A DNA stretch of 64,000 bases, taken from positions 16,305,277-16,369,276 of the forward strand of contig CM060105.1 in assembly GCA_030522415.1 (NCBI GenBank). The letters run 5' to 3'. A program made the translations under genes and the position numbers. The notes under the pieces are model-generated. The model worked only from the letters and a program-made list of their open reading frames with translations. It searched no databases and had not been told where the DNA came from. Positions 1 through 11,160 of the stretch are shown here, one piece after another (position 1 is the first letter of the stretch; each line of letters starts with the position of its first letter). This stretch comes from Channallabes apus. Lineage: Eukaryota > Chordata > Actinopteri > Siluriformes > Clariidae.

Positions 1-11
1 TCTCTCGTGTG

Positions 12-76
<65 letters not shown>
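12..76. repeat. (TA)n(CA)n microsatellite
   Basis: A short TA tract continues into about 28 uninterrupted CA units. The small Thr/His-rich open frame here comes from the repeat. Confidence 0.97.
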
Positions 77-79
<3 letters not shown>

Positions 80-241
80 ACATGCATGTCACATTGATGC
101 ATTGGTGCCTTATTGTTGTGTCCTTGTGCATTACTGATACTGCTTTATGTGTTACTGTTACATCTTTATACATTGTTATGCATTTATGTTTTGTTATAAT
201 GCATCAATGTGACATTTATCATGAATCGTTAGGTCTTTATA

Positions 242-1864
242 CAGTGGTGTGAAAAACTATTTGCCCCCCTCCTGATTTCTTATTCTTTTGCATGTTTGTC
301 ACACAAAATGTTTCTGATCATCAAACACATTTAACTATTAGTCAAAGATAACACAAGTAAACACAAAATGCAGTTTTTAAATGAGGGGTTTTATTATTTA
401 GGGAGAAAAAAAATCCAAGCCTACATGGCCCTGTGTGAAAAAGTAATTGCGCCCTGAACCTAATAACTGGTTGGGCCACCCTTAGCAGCAATAACTGCAA
501 TCAAGCGTTTGCGATAACTTGCAACGAGTCTTTTACAGCGCTCTGGAGGAATTTTGACCCACTCATCTTTGCAGAATTGTTGTAATTCAGCTTTATTTGA
601 GGGTTTTCTAGCATGAACCGCCTTTTTAAGGTCATGCCACAACATCTCAATAGGATTCAGGTCAGGACTTTGACTAGGCCACTCCAAAGTCTTCATTTTG
701 TTTCTCTTCAGCCATTCAGAGGTGGATTTGCTGGTGTGTTTTGGGTCATTGTCCTGCTGCAGCACCCAAGATCGCTTCAGCTTGAGTTGACGAACAGATG
801 GCCGGACATTCTCCTTCAGGATTTTTTGGTAGACAGTAGAATTCATGGTTCCATCTATCACAGCAAGCCTTCCAGGTCCTGAAGCAGCAAAACAACCCCA
901 GACCATCACACTACCACCACCATATTTTACTGTTGGTATGATGTTCTTTTTCTGAAATGCTGTGTTACTTTCACGCCAGATGTAACGGGACACGCACCTT
1001 CCAAAAAGTTAAACTTTTGTCTCGTCGGTCCACAAGGTATTTTCCCAAAAGTCTTGGCAATCATTGAGATGTTTTTTTTTTGCAAAATTGAGACGAGCCT
1101 TAATGTTCTTTTTGCTTAAAAGTGGTTTGCGCCTTGGAAATCTGCCATGCAGGACGTTTTTGCCCAGTCTCTTTCTTATGGTGGAGTCGTGAACACTGAC
1201 CTTAATTGAGGCAAGTGAGGCCTGCAGTTCTTTAGATGTTGTCCTGGGGTCTTTTGTGGCCTCTCGGATGAGTTGTCTCTGCACTCTTGGGGTAATTTCG
1301 GTCGGCCGGCCACTCCTGGGAAGGTTCACCACTGTTCCATGTTTTTGCCATTTGTGGATAATGGCTCTCACTGTGGTTCGCTGGAGTCCCAAAGCTTTAG
1401 AAATGGCTTTATAACCTTTACCAGACTGATAGATCTCAATTACTTTTGTTCTCATTTGTTCCTGAATTTCTTTGGATCTTGGCATGATGTCTAGCTTTTG
1501 AGGTGCTTTTGGTCTACTTCTCTGTGTCAGGTAGCTCCTATTTAAGTGATTTCTTGATTGAAACAGGTGTGGCAGTAATCAGGCCTGGGGTGACTACAGA
1601 AATTGAACTCAGGTGTGATAAACCACAGGTAAGTTATTTTTTAACAAGGGGGGCAATCACTTTTTCACACAGGGCCATGTAGATTTGGAGTTTTTTTTCT
1701 CCCTTAATAACGTAAACCTTCATTTAAAAACTGCATTTTGTGTTCAATTATGTTATCTTTGACTAATAGTTAACGGTTTTTGATGAGCAGAAACATTTAA
1801 GTGTGACAAACATGCAAAAGAATAAGAAATCAGGAAGGGGGCAAATAGTTTTTCACACCACTGT
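242..1864 (-). mobile_element. Tc1-like DNA transposon, nearly complete
   Basis: A 1623-bp element is flanked by TA dinucleotides (240-241 and 1865-1866). The outer inverted ends begin CAGTGGTGTGAAAAACTA. Each long terminal repeat (about 200 bp) has an inner repeat near 424-455 and 1648-1682 (GGCCCTGTGTGAAAAAGT), which is the IR/DR layout of fish Tc1 elements. The single transposase gene lies on the minus strand between them. It sits inside pard6g intron 2 in the same orientation as the gene. Confidence 0.95.
460..1485 (-). pseudogene. Tc1 transposase, full length, interrupted by one in-frame stop
   Basis: The frame runs 342 codons from ATG at 1485 to the stop at 460, the usual Tc1 length. 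Order: a paired-like N-terminal HTH (starting MPRSKEIQEQMRTKVIEIY), a second HTH, a GRPTEITPR linker segment, and a DDE domain with WTDETKV (first D), QQDNDPKHTS (second D) and SPDLNPIEMLW (E, 34 residues later). The catalytic triad is present. A TAA at 1009-1011 (codon 159) lies just after WTDETKV. Both halves are in the same reading frame, so this is a nonsense change and not a frameshift. As it stands it gives only a truncated product lacking two catalytic residues. Confidence 0.93.
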
Positions 1865-3160
1865 ACATCATTGTTACTTTATTACTGCATGTGTCCATGC
1901 ATTATTCTAATGTCTTAATGCCGCATTGTTCCACCTCCTTCATCACCATTAAGTCTCAATGCATTACTGTACATCACTGTAAACATGTCACATCATTCTT
2001 CACTCATCATTGTCCACTCGCATTACTTTTTCTGTGGGTAATCATCAGTTATGACCTCTGCATCATTGTTACGTCTTTAAGCATCATTGTGATCACATGC
2101 ATCCTTATAGCTCGCCAGCTAACGTTAGCATAGGAATCGAAACCGAAAACTGTATAAATATGTCTATTAAGCATGGTAAATATGACTGATGAGGCTCCCA
2201 GTGTCAGCTTAACATGACGTGAATTAGCACCAGCATGCAGAGCTGATGTACCGCAGAACTGAGGTTAAAAACATACAACGTGTATTAAGCTCGTTCTGAT
2301 TAAAATAACACTTCCCAGCGCCGGTTTCAATACATCTGCTCTGTCTTCTTCTTCTTCTTCTTCGCTTGAATACGCTCAGACTAATTACCATTGCTTCGTC
2401 ACACGTAGTACAGACCAAGACGTGGCACATGTTCTTAATCTGCTTAATATCATCAATATGGAGCTAAAGTTGGATTCAAGCGTTCACACTGTCAGAACGT
2501 ACCACATGCCAGAACAAAAAGCACTTTTAAAAGAAAACAATGACGCCCATGTGTTTAAAATCAATAAAATAGTGTGGCCAAGGAGAGAACATCAAGAACC
2601 AACATGTGTGTGGGGGGGGGGGGGGAGCTTTGAATTGGTGGTTCAGATTGTTTATGTTTACTTTTCAGAGAATTTTCTCATGCACACAAAGAAAAAGTGA
2701 CAAACTGTAAGCGACGGCGTCTAGGTCTGAAAAATGAAACGTGATAAATTGTGCAGTTCCTTGAATGACCACTAGGGTCGAGATCTAAATGCGAGTCAAT
2801 CGCCATAGATGTCGAGAAACAAAAATAATGACAAAAAAAAAATGATTTTGGTCGCCATAGCCAGATTTCGCATTCATGACAACCAATCATCAATGTCATT
2901 AAGCCATAAAATTATTTATAATTAGGGGCGGGGCCTACCAATCCAGTCTACACTCATTCCCACCTGTGAGAGTTACCATGGAATCTACCGTCATAGTCGC
3001 TGTTATGGAAAAGTTGACTAATCAAGAATGAAATTTTAAATATAACGTCATATAATGTTATAAAGCGAGAAGACAAATTAAAAAGATCTGCTCCATGACA
3101 TGAAACTTCATCCCGTCGGTTTCGGTTTCTTATTTTTCTGCCTGTCGCCTGTACCTTGTG

Positions 3161-3195
3161 CTCTCTCTCTCTCTCTCTCGCTCTCTCTCTCTCTC
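3161..3195. repeat. (CT)n microsatellite
   Basis: About 17 CT units with one G interruption near 3180. A poly-C run follows at 3524-3538. Confidence 0.95.
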
Positions 3196-4039
3196 ACCCG
3201 GCCATCCGCTCTTCTCTACAGGACGCACATGGAGGAAGACGTGATTTGGCCTTTGGTTAGTCATTACCCAGAGATCTTTCTGCCTCCTGGGCCATCACAA
3301 GCCTGAACAGGTGCTCTGTAATAGCCTCGTCTCAGTGGAAGTCCCCGGCGAGGGGCTGTGCAGGGGCATGTCTGTGTCTTAATCTGATCCGTGCTATCCC
3401 GGGTGTTGGGACGCTCTGAGTCAGAGGCTACTGGAATGAGGGAAAATGTCAAAGGCCGTGCGTGCTGAACGGAAATTGAGGCAGGCTGCTTGAGGTTTTG
3501 TCTTTCCTGGATAAACAAAGGAAGCCCCCCCCCCCCCCGCCAGGAGGAAGAAAGCTCGAGTTTGAGGAGAAATAAGAGAAGCATTTTTGCTCGGTTTTAA
3601 TCCTATGGAAGCCCTGAAATAAAATAAAAGTGATGTTATTTAGACTTAATAACCAATTAATTTCTTGTTGCGAACAGATGTTGAACCTCCACTTGAAATA
3701 AGACAAATTTCCTCCACATTAGCTTAGACTAATAATAACTAATAATAACTAATAATAATAAGACTACTAATAATCTTTGTGCTACGTTATGTTGACACAC
3801 TGAGCAAACTCAAACAATTTCGAGTATTAGGAAAGCATGATATTATGAGATCGCTCCAAATATCATTATCGTAACTAACAAGATTCAAAATGTAATAATA
3901 TCTTAAAAGAACGACTTGTTACGCCAACATTATGAGATATTACATCATACTGTCTAATGGATGCTGTTTTCCACAACATCCATACAGTACTATCTCAAAT
4001 TCCTGGCCACACTTGCCTTAACACATGCATTTGCCTTAT

Positions 4040-4090
4040 AAATCTATCCACTGGGATTAATAAAGTGCTCTATCTATCCATCTATTTGCT
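4040..4090 (+). mobile_element. Possible non-LTR retrotransposon 3' end remnant
   Basis: The sequence GGGATTAATAAAGTG followed by tatctatcca resembles the 3' tails of fish non-LTR elements (GATTAATAAAGT plus TATC repeats). A related remnant (GCGATCAATAAAGCCTATC) lies at about 48319-48360. No coding part remains. Confidence 0.4.
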
Positions 4091-5769
4091 GACACTCAAG
4101 TGACTCACCAGCTACATGTGTGTGCATGCATGTCACGGACAAGGACTAGCGGGAATGCACGTCCCTTCTCGAACCACGTATCTCCTCCGTGTCTGATTAC
4201 TCACCCCGAGAGCCCCGACAACGCACCTCATTGTACCGTGCACACAATGGGCGCCACCGGACTTGAATGGCGGCCACGGCTATGAGAAACGGCCGGCATT
4301 AGCATGACAACACCGAGTCTATCGGCCACACAGCTTGTGCTGTCATGAGAAAACGTAGCTTACGTAATGCGAAGGCGCGAGACGAGACGTGCTGGTATTC
4401 ACTGCTGGGAAACGTCGCGTTAAAGCCAACACGTGGACCTGTGTGGGAAAATTAAATAAGATACTGGCTATGTCGATTTGTGAAGAGGCTCCACGAACAG
4501 GCAGGACTTCGGGGGCCAGTTTGAAATTTTGGGTTTTGGGTAAAATGCTTCCCAATGAGAAAAGGTTTTTATAATACAATTTAAACTGGGATAAAAGTGA
4601 AATGGTAATTTATTCATTATATTCAGTCCTGCAGAAGTATTTTCACAGCGTCTCCCTGCTCCAGAATTTCCTGGTTAAAATTTCCTGTTAAAATGTCTAG
4701 ATTTAGAGCAGAAATAAAACTATTTACTTTTAACATAAAGTGGGCGGAGCTCATTTTATCTAAGGCTTCACCATTTCTCCACCAATCAGAAGGCTGATTT
4801 CACAAGTCCCGCCTTTTATCATGCTTCTGAGAAACTCTTAAAAAAAAAAAGTGCATTTTTTTAAACACAGTTGGTCTGTAAATGTCCTGAACAAACTCGA
4901 TTCCGTTTTGATCAAGAGCCGTCAATCATGTAGGCTCATTAGAATATTAGGCCACACCCAGAAATCTCACACATCAACTTTAAATACAGCCACAAATTAA
5001 GTACTGAACAATGAATTAACAGGGAATTAGGAGGAAAGCCTTGGATGGTTTCCTATATCAGATGGATTTCAATATCTGTTAATATCTGAAAAGGCGGGGG
5101 GGGGGGGGCAAAGGGGGGGTCCCGCCTCCCTCTAAAAGCTCTACTGAATACTTCCACAAAAGAGGCCACTGTACTGAGGGCCACATTTACCCAAATTTGA
5201 GGTTAACACCTCTGTAACAACATGAATGGAGACATGTGAAAACACCGAGATCTGAAGTCAGAGAGTTGACATTCGCCAGAACTGCAGAGCTTCTCCACAG
5301 GAAACCCAGTCACACCACCAGCCTTTCCTACAGGAAGTCACCTCCAGGCCTTAACCACTGTCCAGTATGTTCTTTTCTCTTTCACACACACTCCAGTTAA
5401 TGCTGTGCAAGCTCAAAACCTGGCACTTTAGGGGAGGGGGGGTGTGGGATGTGACGAGGCAAAAACCGAAAGAATAACAGCAAAGTGTCTGCACTGGCGG
5501 AAAATGAAAACATTAAAATACTGCGTAATATCCAAATCATCTCAATTACAGTCGGTGTTAGCGATAGAAATCTGAACTGATTTTCGTCTCCTAACCGGTG
5601 GAAAAACAGCACGGACAGACAGGAACAAATCTGGAGACACAGAACGTTGTGGAATGAAACTGAATATAGGTTTCTATTTTTACCTTGCAATACAACATAT
5701 TCCTCCATGTACAATTAATACGCTTCAAAAGAGCTTGGTTTGAAAAGTAGCAGAATGAAAAGTGATCAC

Positions 5770-6233
5770 TGAAAAGCCACACCCCCTTTAAATAAACAAA
5801 TGTAACCATCCTTCAACTAGATTGACAAGCAAACAAGGCACATCTGGCACAAAGGCCACACCTCCTTTAAGTAAACTGACACACAGAAGGGCTAGGCCTC
5901 TTCTAATTAAACTAATATGCACAAAGGCACACTTCCTTCACTTGGACTGGCACAAAGGCCACACCTACTTTAAGTGAACAGGTTTGGACATAGGCCACAC
6001 CTCCATTAAAACCAACACCCACAGAGGCCACGCCTCCTTCATTAAGATCAACAACCACAGAGGCCACGCCTCCTTCATTAAGATCAACACCCACAGAGGC
6101 CACGCCTCCTTCATTAAAACCAACACCCACAGAGGCCACGCCTCCTTCATTAAGATCAACACCCACAGAGGCCACGCCTCCTTCATTAAGATCAACACCC
6201 ACAGAGGCCACGCCTCCTTCACTGAGCATAACG
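5770..6233 (-). repeat. 36-bp minisatellite with degenerate left flank
   Basis: From about 5992 to 6233 there are about 6.5 units of 36 bp (one of 33 bp). On the minus strand they share the core GAAGGAGGCGTGGCCTCTGT. Leftwards (5770-5990) the units become irregular, but GGCCACACCTCCTTTAAG-type cores continue. The period is a multiple of three and stop-free, giving spurious repetitive open frames on both strands. The array lies about 120 bp from pard6g exon 2, inside intron 2. Confidence 0.93.
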
Positions 6234-6350
6234 TCCAACGGATATTTTTTTAGATCATGTTTCTAAATAATATTTTATTACACTCCATTTAAACGCTGTT
6301 TAATAAATCAGTATACAGCCTAAGAGATATAAATAAAAAAGTCTGCGTAC

Positions 6351-6573
6351 CTTGTCTTTGTATGAAGATCCGGAGCAGCGGGTGCGCGGTGGTCACAGCT
6401 TTGCAGAAGTTGTCATCGTTGTTGATGGGCAGCAGGTCTCCATGAACGTCAGCGTATCCGATCATCACCTCCATGTTGGCGATGCGGTGGAGGTTCATGA
6501 TCAGCTTAAAGAACTCCTCGAATTTGCCGGGCTTGGCTCGGTTCACCGAGAACCTGCGGAACTCGGCACCATA
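6351..6573 (-). CDS. pard6g: pard6g coding exon 2 (PB1 domain)
   Basis: This 223-nt exon encodes about 74 residues that complete the PB1 domain. It starts [10 protein letters not shown], then KPGKFEEFF, then the OPCA-type acidic motif around [18 protein letters not shown], and ends [11 protein letters not shown]. The acceptor is a pyrimidine-containing tract ending CGCCGCAG (6574-6581). The donor is ACAAG|GTACGC (GT at 6349-6350), leaving phase 1. NNDDNFCKA matches PARD6G, whereas other PAR6 paralogues differ at the FC residues (family knowledge). The PB1 domain heterodimerises with the PB1 of atypical PKC. No frameshift or stop is seen. The following exon (CRIB-PDZ) is not in the window, so the gene is partial. 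Confidence 0.93.
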
Positions 6574-8367
6574 CTGCGGCGAGAACAAAGAAGCCGTCAG
6601 AATCCGTCACATCACACGGCTCAATTAACACTCATGCAGAAAGGTGTTGAAAACACAACCCAGGAGCTTTTGATGCAACACCCAGAACTGATGAGTTGTA
6701 AATGAGATGTAAATTCGTAACTTTCCCCATCGACTGCTAAATTTAGTCAGGTATTTCTCCATACAATGATTCCCTTTGAGCTTTTCAGACACAGGATGAG
6801 TTAGTGCAGCACGATGCTCGACACTGAGCAAAGCTCAGCGCACACGCTGCATTTAATGGCTGTGTGAAATGTTGTTTCGAAATTTTTTACGACTGGAAAA
6901 ATCAAGTCCGTTTTTCTTTCACTGGTTGCCAACAACAGCTGAAAACTAGACACAATATTTCTTCAGCGCATGACAAAACCAGGATTCCAGGGTCCAGCCG
7001 TGAGGCGTCTGCACCCGAAATGTATCCCTACCTCTTTATTTTCCTTTCGGTCCACGTGTTGAGTCTTTAAACACGTCAAGAATTCCAAAGCAATTAAAAA
7101 AACAAAAACAAAACAGAATATTGTGCTTTTCTACAGACCTGAGAGACAATACTGACAATTCCTGACTTTTTCTCTTTTTTCCTTCATCAGGTGCTTATGC
7201 ATTAAATGCATTAAATATTTTCTTTTACAGTTATAAAAATGTGTGTTTTGTAGCAGCTACTGTACTTTGGTGCTCATATAAAAGGTTCCAGATATTCTTA
7301 CTTAAAACAATTACGTTTAATGAAAAAAAAAAATAGGAAAAAAAAAAAAAGATTATAAATGCAAACATTTCATTTGTTTCATAAAAAAAAAAAAAAAAAA
7401 ACAGTACTTACTTTTTTCTTACTTTCAAGCGTTCACAATATTTATTAATTAATTTATTAAAAATTTTATTTAAAAAAACACCATACTTGCATTCATTTAT
7501 TGCCATAAACCAGGTTAGTACCTTTTATCACTTAGGGTTTTTTCTTCTTAGACATTATCGCTTGGTATCACGCCCAGGAACGATTGTTCCCCCTCTCCCG
7601 ATTCCCCCCATTCACATTGTTTTTGTTCTCCGTACTCAGGTGCACTTGCGCATTTACACCCTCCGACACAGCAGGTGGCAGTATTGCACCTACTCGGTTT
7701 GTGAGCCGAGGCAGCTAACCTTCACGCTATGCCTAATAGTATTGATATCCCCGGAATAAAAATTCTCTCCCATGAAAAAAAGGCGTACCTTCCTGCTTGA
7801 TCAGCTACGGCTGTGTACAGCTGGTGAGAGGATGAGAAGCTTCGCTCACATTGAGATTTCAGACTAAATTCTCAGGTATGACTGCACTTCCATGTCTGAT
7901 TGGATATTTACTAGAGAACGCTGTAACCGTGCTGGTGACCCCCTCTTCAAGCAGACCCGGGTAGGGTTCCCAAGCATGGAACGATTGTGTTCTAAATGGC
8001 TTGTCTAAATGATTTCGTTTATTTCAGTTTCACTTCATCCTGACTGTAAGAGCTTTAACCTTGCAAACTTCTTGCAAAGATGATAAAGATCTCCGGACAA
8101 CAACCAGATTTTTAAAAACAAGCATGCTTTTGTTTGACATGGGGATGTTTTTCCGTGAGGAGATGTTTATACAGCGCTTTCTGAAGGAGTCTCCAGTATC
8201 AGCCCGTCAAAACAGGCAGAGATAACGCTGTAACTTTCCAACACGGTTTTCCAACACAATTGGTTTCTCAACAACGTAAACTACTTTTTGTGCGCTTCAT
8301 TATCTTTTCGAGAGTGAAAACAGGAACTAACTTGTTTCCCGGAGATTCCATGATATTAATTTTTTTT

Positions 8368-8432
8368 TTCAATTTTATTTATATAGCGCTTTTAACAATG
8401 GTCATTGTCTCAAAGCAGCTTCACAAAAATGA
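8368..8432 (+). mobile_element. Fragment of a dispersed fish repeat (TATAGCGCTTTTAACAATGG type)
   Basis: Contains TATATAGCGCTTTTAACAAT followed by TCTCAAAGCAGCTT. The same head occurs at 32895-32965, 39007-39100 and, degraded, several times in 48400-49560. I know this as an abundant fish interspersed repeat, but I am unsure of its class. Confidence 0.6.
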
Positions 8433-10604
8433 AAGAAATTTTGCAAAAAAATAAATTAATTAATTAAATTAAATGAAAAAAAAAATTAAATAAAAATAAT
8501 AATAATTAAAAATAATAATTATAATAATAAAATAAAAATAATAATAATTATAGAAAAGAAAATAATTGGAAGTGTGTATGTGTGAGAAAAATGTGCAGAT
8601 AATAAATATTAAATATATTAAATTAATATTAAATGTAACTCTAATACATCTGTGCAGAAGTCCTGAGCTTCATGGTTTCGTCATATTTTGCTTCTAAAGA
8701 GCCAGACGTTCTTGTATTTGAGGAACAGTTCTAAGAACTGTTTCTAGGTACCGTTCTAGGAAATCAGTTTCTAGTCTTGAGGAACATTTCCCCAGACTCC
8801 CTGAAGGGGTATTATAAGGCATGAACCAGTGAGAAACAGATGATGACAGATGATCATGTCGGTGATTAGTTATACTGATGATGCTGAATGCTGACGAGAG
8901 GGGAAATGAGGTTGCTGCTGAGGTTGTTACATCAACAACCCATTTTTAAAAAATGGTACCTTTAAGCACTTTGCAGCCCGTCACATTTGTTCCATTACTT
9001 TCATTCAATCTACATCATCTCTTTTTATTTAATATAAAGAAATTAGAAAATTTCCCACGGTATTGTATAAACAGATTTAAAAAAAAAATTGAAAGCAAAA
9101 AAAGCTAGAAGGTAGAGTAACACTAACTCTTCTTGCATGCACTCCATGGTGCACAGTATTTGTCTATCTATAGCAGCACACCCGTGTCACGTGTCCGGTT
9201 TGATGCACTCGCTGTTTGAAAGGAGGAAACGGATGCACAGGATGCAGGAAACCCGTCGAACAATACAAGGTGCAGCAGAAATGACAATACACACGCGGGA
9301 CGTCCGTCATGCCCTGGACTCTGTGACACGAAGACGCTGTATACGGAAGCCCAGCGCAAGACACACACACACGCACAGACACACACTGATAATCATTATT
9401 GAGATGTTCAACAGCACCCACACATCACAACAATAAACACTGGGGTTTGGATGAGTTCCATGAACATTGACCGTGCAGGACGTGAGAGCCTGAGGTCATG
9501 TGATCATATGACTGCTGTACTAATGTTTGCTGCGTGGGCCTGCAAAACACAGGCCTCGCTTTGTCTCTCGCAGCATCTCCCAGCATGCACTGTAATTAGA
9601 CTCTCAGTAGGAAAAGCCTACATGAGTCAGCAACAGCCTGTGATTATCAAATATGAATGCAGGTGTGTGTGTGTGTGATGCTGGAAAACACATGTAAACA
9701 CACAAACAGCTCAAACAGTCGGTCCTTATGACACTAACAAATATCCATTCAGAATGAATGAGCAAGCAGGTTAGTTATTTCACTCACTCGAGATGAATGC
9801 AAAAAACAAAACAAAAAAAAGGGGCCCAACATAACACTTGGGGTGTGCAGTTATGGGGAAACAATCAACCATGGGGTGGTGTGATGGGTCACAGTGCCAT
9901 TTTTCTTGAGCCGTAACACCAAATCGAACTCTTTTTCTGAAGATTTAGAAGGAAACCAAGCAGAGAAATCATTTACAAAGTGATAAAAAGGACTAATAAG
10001 TACGTTGATGCCAATAGAAACACCAAGGTTTAAAGCATTGCTCGTACCATCCGGTACCAGTTTATCTTGAGCTTGCTTCAACTCTACAAACTAATTTAAC
10101 AATTAACAAATGTACACACTGCATTGCATTTAGAAAACGATCTTAAGAGATAAAATGAAAACTTTTATGGATGTTGAAACTGCAGTTTAGACTGAAATGT
10201 GCGAGACGGTGTGTACTCGCCTGCTCCGATTTCATGTGCAAACAAAACAACGCTGGAGGTTTCGGCTTAACAGGCACGAGCAAACTCGGGCCAAAAAGAG
10301 CTGTTTGTACAACCTGTAACCAACACCGCATTCACACACCCACGCTCACACACACCCACCAAATTTTGCAGTTATGCGTTACGATGCGCAGATGATCCAC
10401 AGACGTACACCAACCTCGTGTTTCTTATCAGTATTTTTTTTTAAAGGGGTGCCATTACTTTTACCCTCATTGACCTGCTAATCTTTATTTATGGATTATA
10501 TTTGATTTTTCAAGTTGTATATATGCAAATGTTTGTGATCTGAAAAATATAATGAAAGTAGTAACTTATTAACAATTTTATGATCTGAAATCGGTCGTGG
10601 TTTA

Positions 10605-11160
10605 CATTAGTGAGTCACGTTGGACATTCAGGTCGTCAGCTGACTTTTTATTTTATTGCCACAGAACGTTGCTGAGTCTCGACCTGAGCAACTAAAGCAA
10701 CACCAGATCATAACACTGTCTCCAGAGGCTCGTACAGTGGACACTACGCATGATCGCTTCCCTTCTTAACCTGATACACTCATCGCTCCGCAATAGGCTC
10801 AATCTGGACTCATTAGGTCACATGACCTTTTTCCATCTCCAACCTTATTTTAAGTCACTAGCGAATTCAAGCCTGTTTAGTCGCAGTCCTGTGAATTCTC
10901 ATCACATTGCGTGCCTGTATGGAAATTATTTTTTCCATAGAGGATCCAAGAGGATTTTTTCCCCCCCATGCAACTTCAAGTGTTTCCTTTAAGTGATCTC
11001 CATTCCAGATTTTTTTTTTCAACCACATTTCTTCAAGTTGACGGTTCAGCATCATCCTTTTATAATGGTTTTGATGATGTAATTTCAGTTAATCTCCTTA
11101 GTTGTTTTCTTTGTTTGATGCAACCCAATAATTGAACTCTTTTGAAATGGCAACTTTACT
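10605..11160 (-). mobile_element. Decayed Tc1-like element, family 2 copy A
   Basis: It shares long similarity with copies at 38720-39926 and 44575-44985 (for example GTCGTCAGCTGACTT and CTCCAGAGGCTCGTACAGTG). The minus strand corresponds to the middle of a Tc1 transposase but has several frame breaks. It lies in pard6g intron 1. Confidence 0.75.

Larger units (their letters stand above)
1..6350 (-). other. pard6g: pard6g intron 2, left part (continues off window)
   Basis: No CRIB or PDZ coding sequence is present in either strand here, so intron 2 runs past base 1. It contains a (TA)n(CA)n tract, a Tc1 element, (CT)n, several poly-G/C runs, a LINE-like tail (about 4040-4090) and a GC-rich minisatellite near exon 2. 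From 1867 to 3160 and 4090 to 5760 I recognise nothing else specific. Short GGGCGGGGCC (2926) and GGGCGGAGC (4742) boxes occur. Confidence 0.75.
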
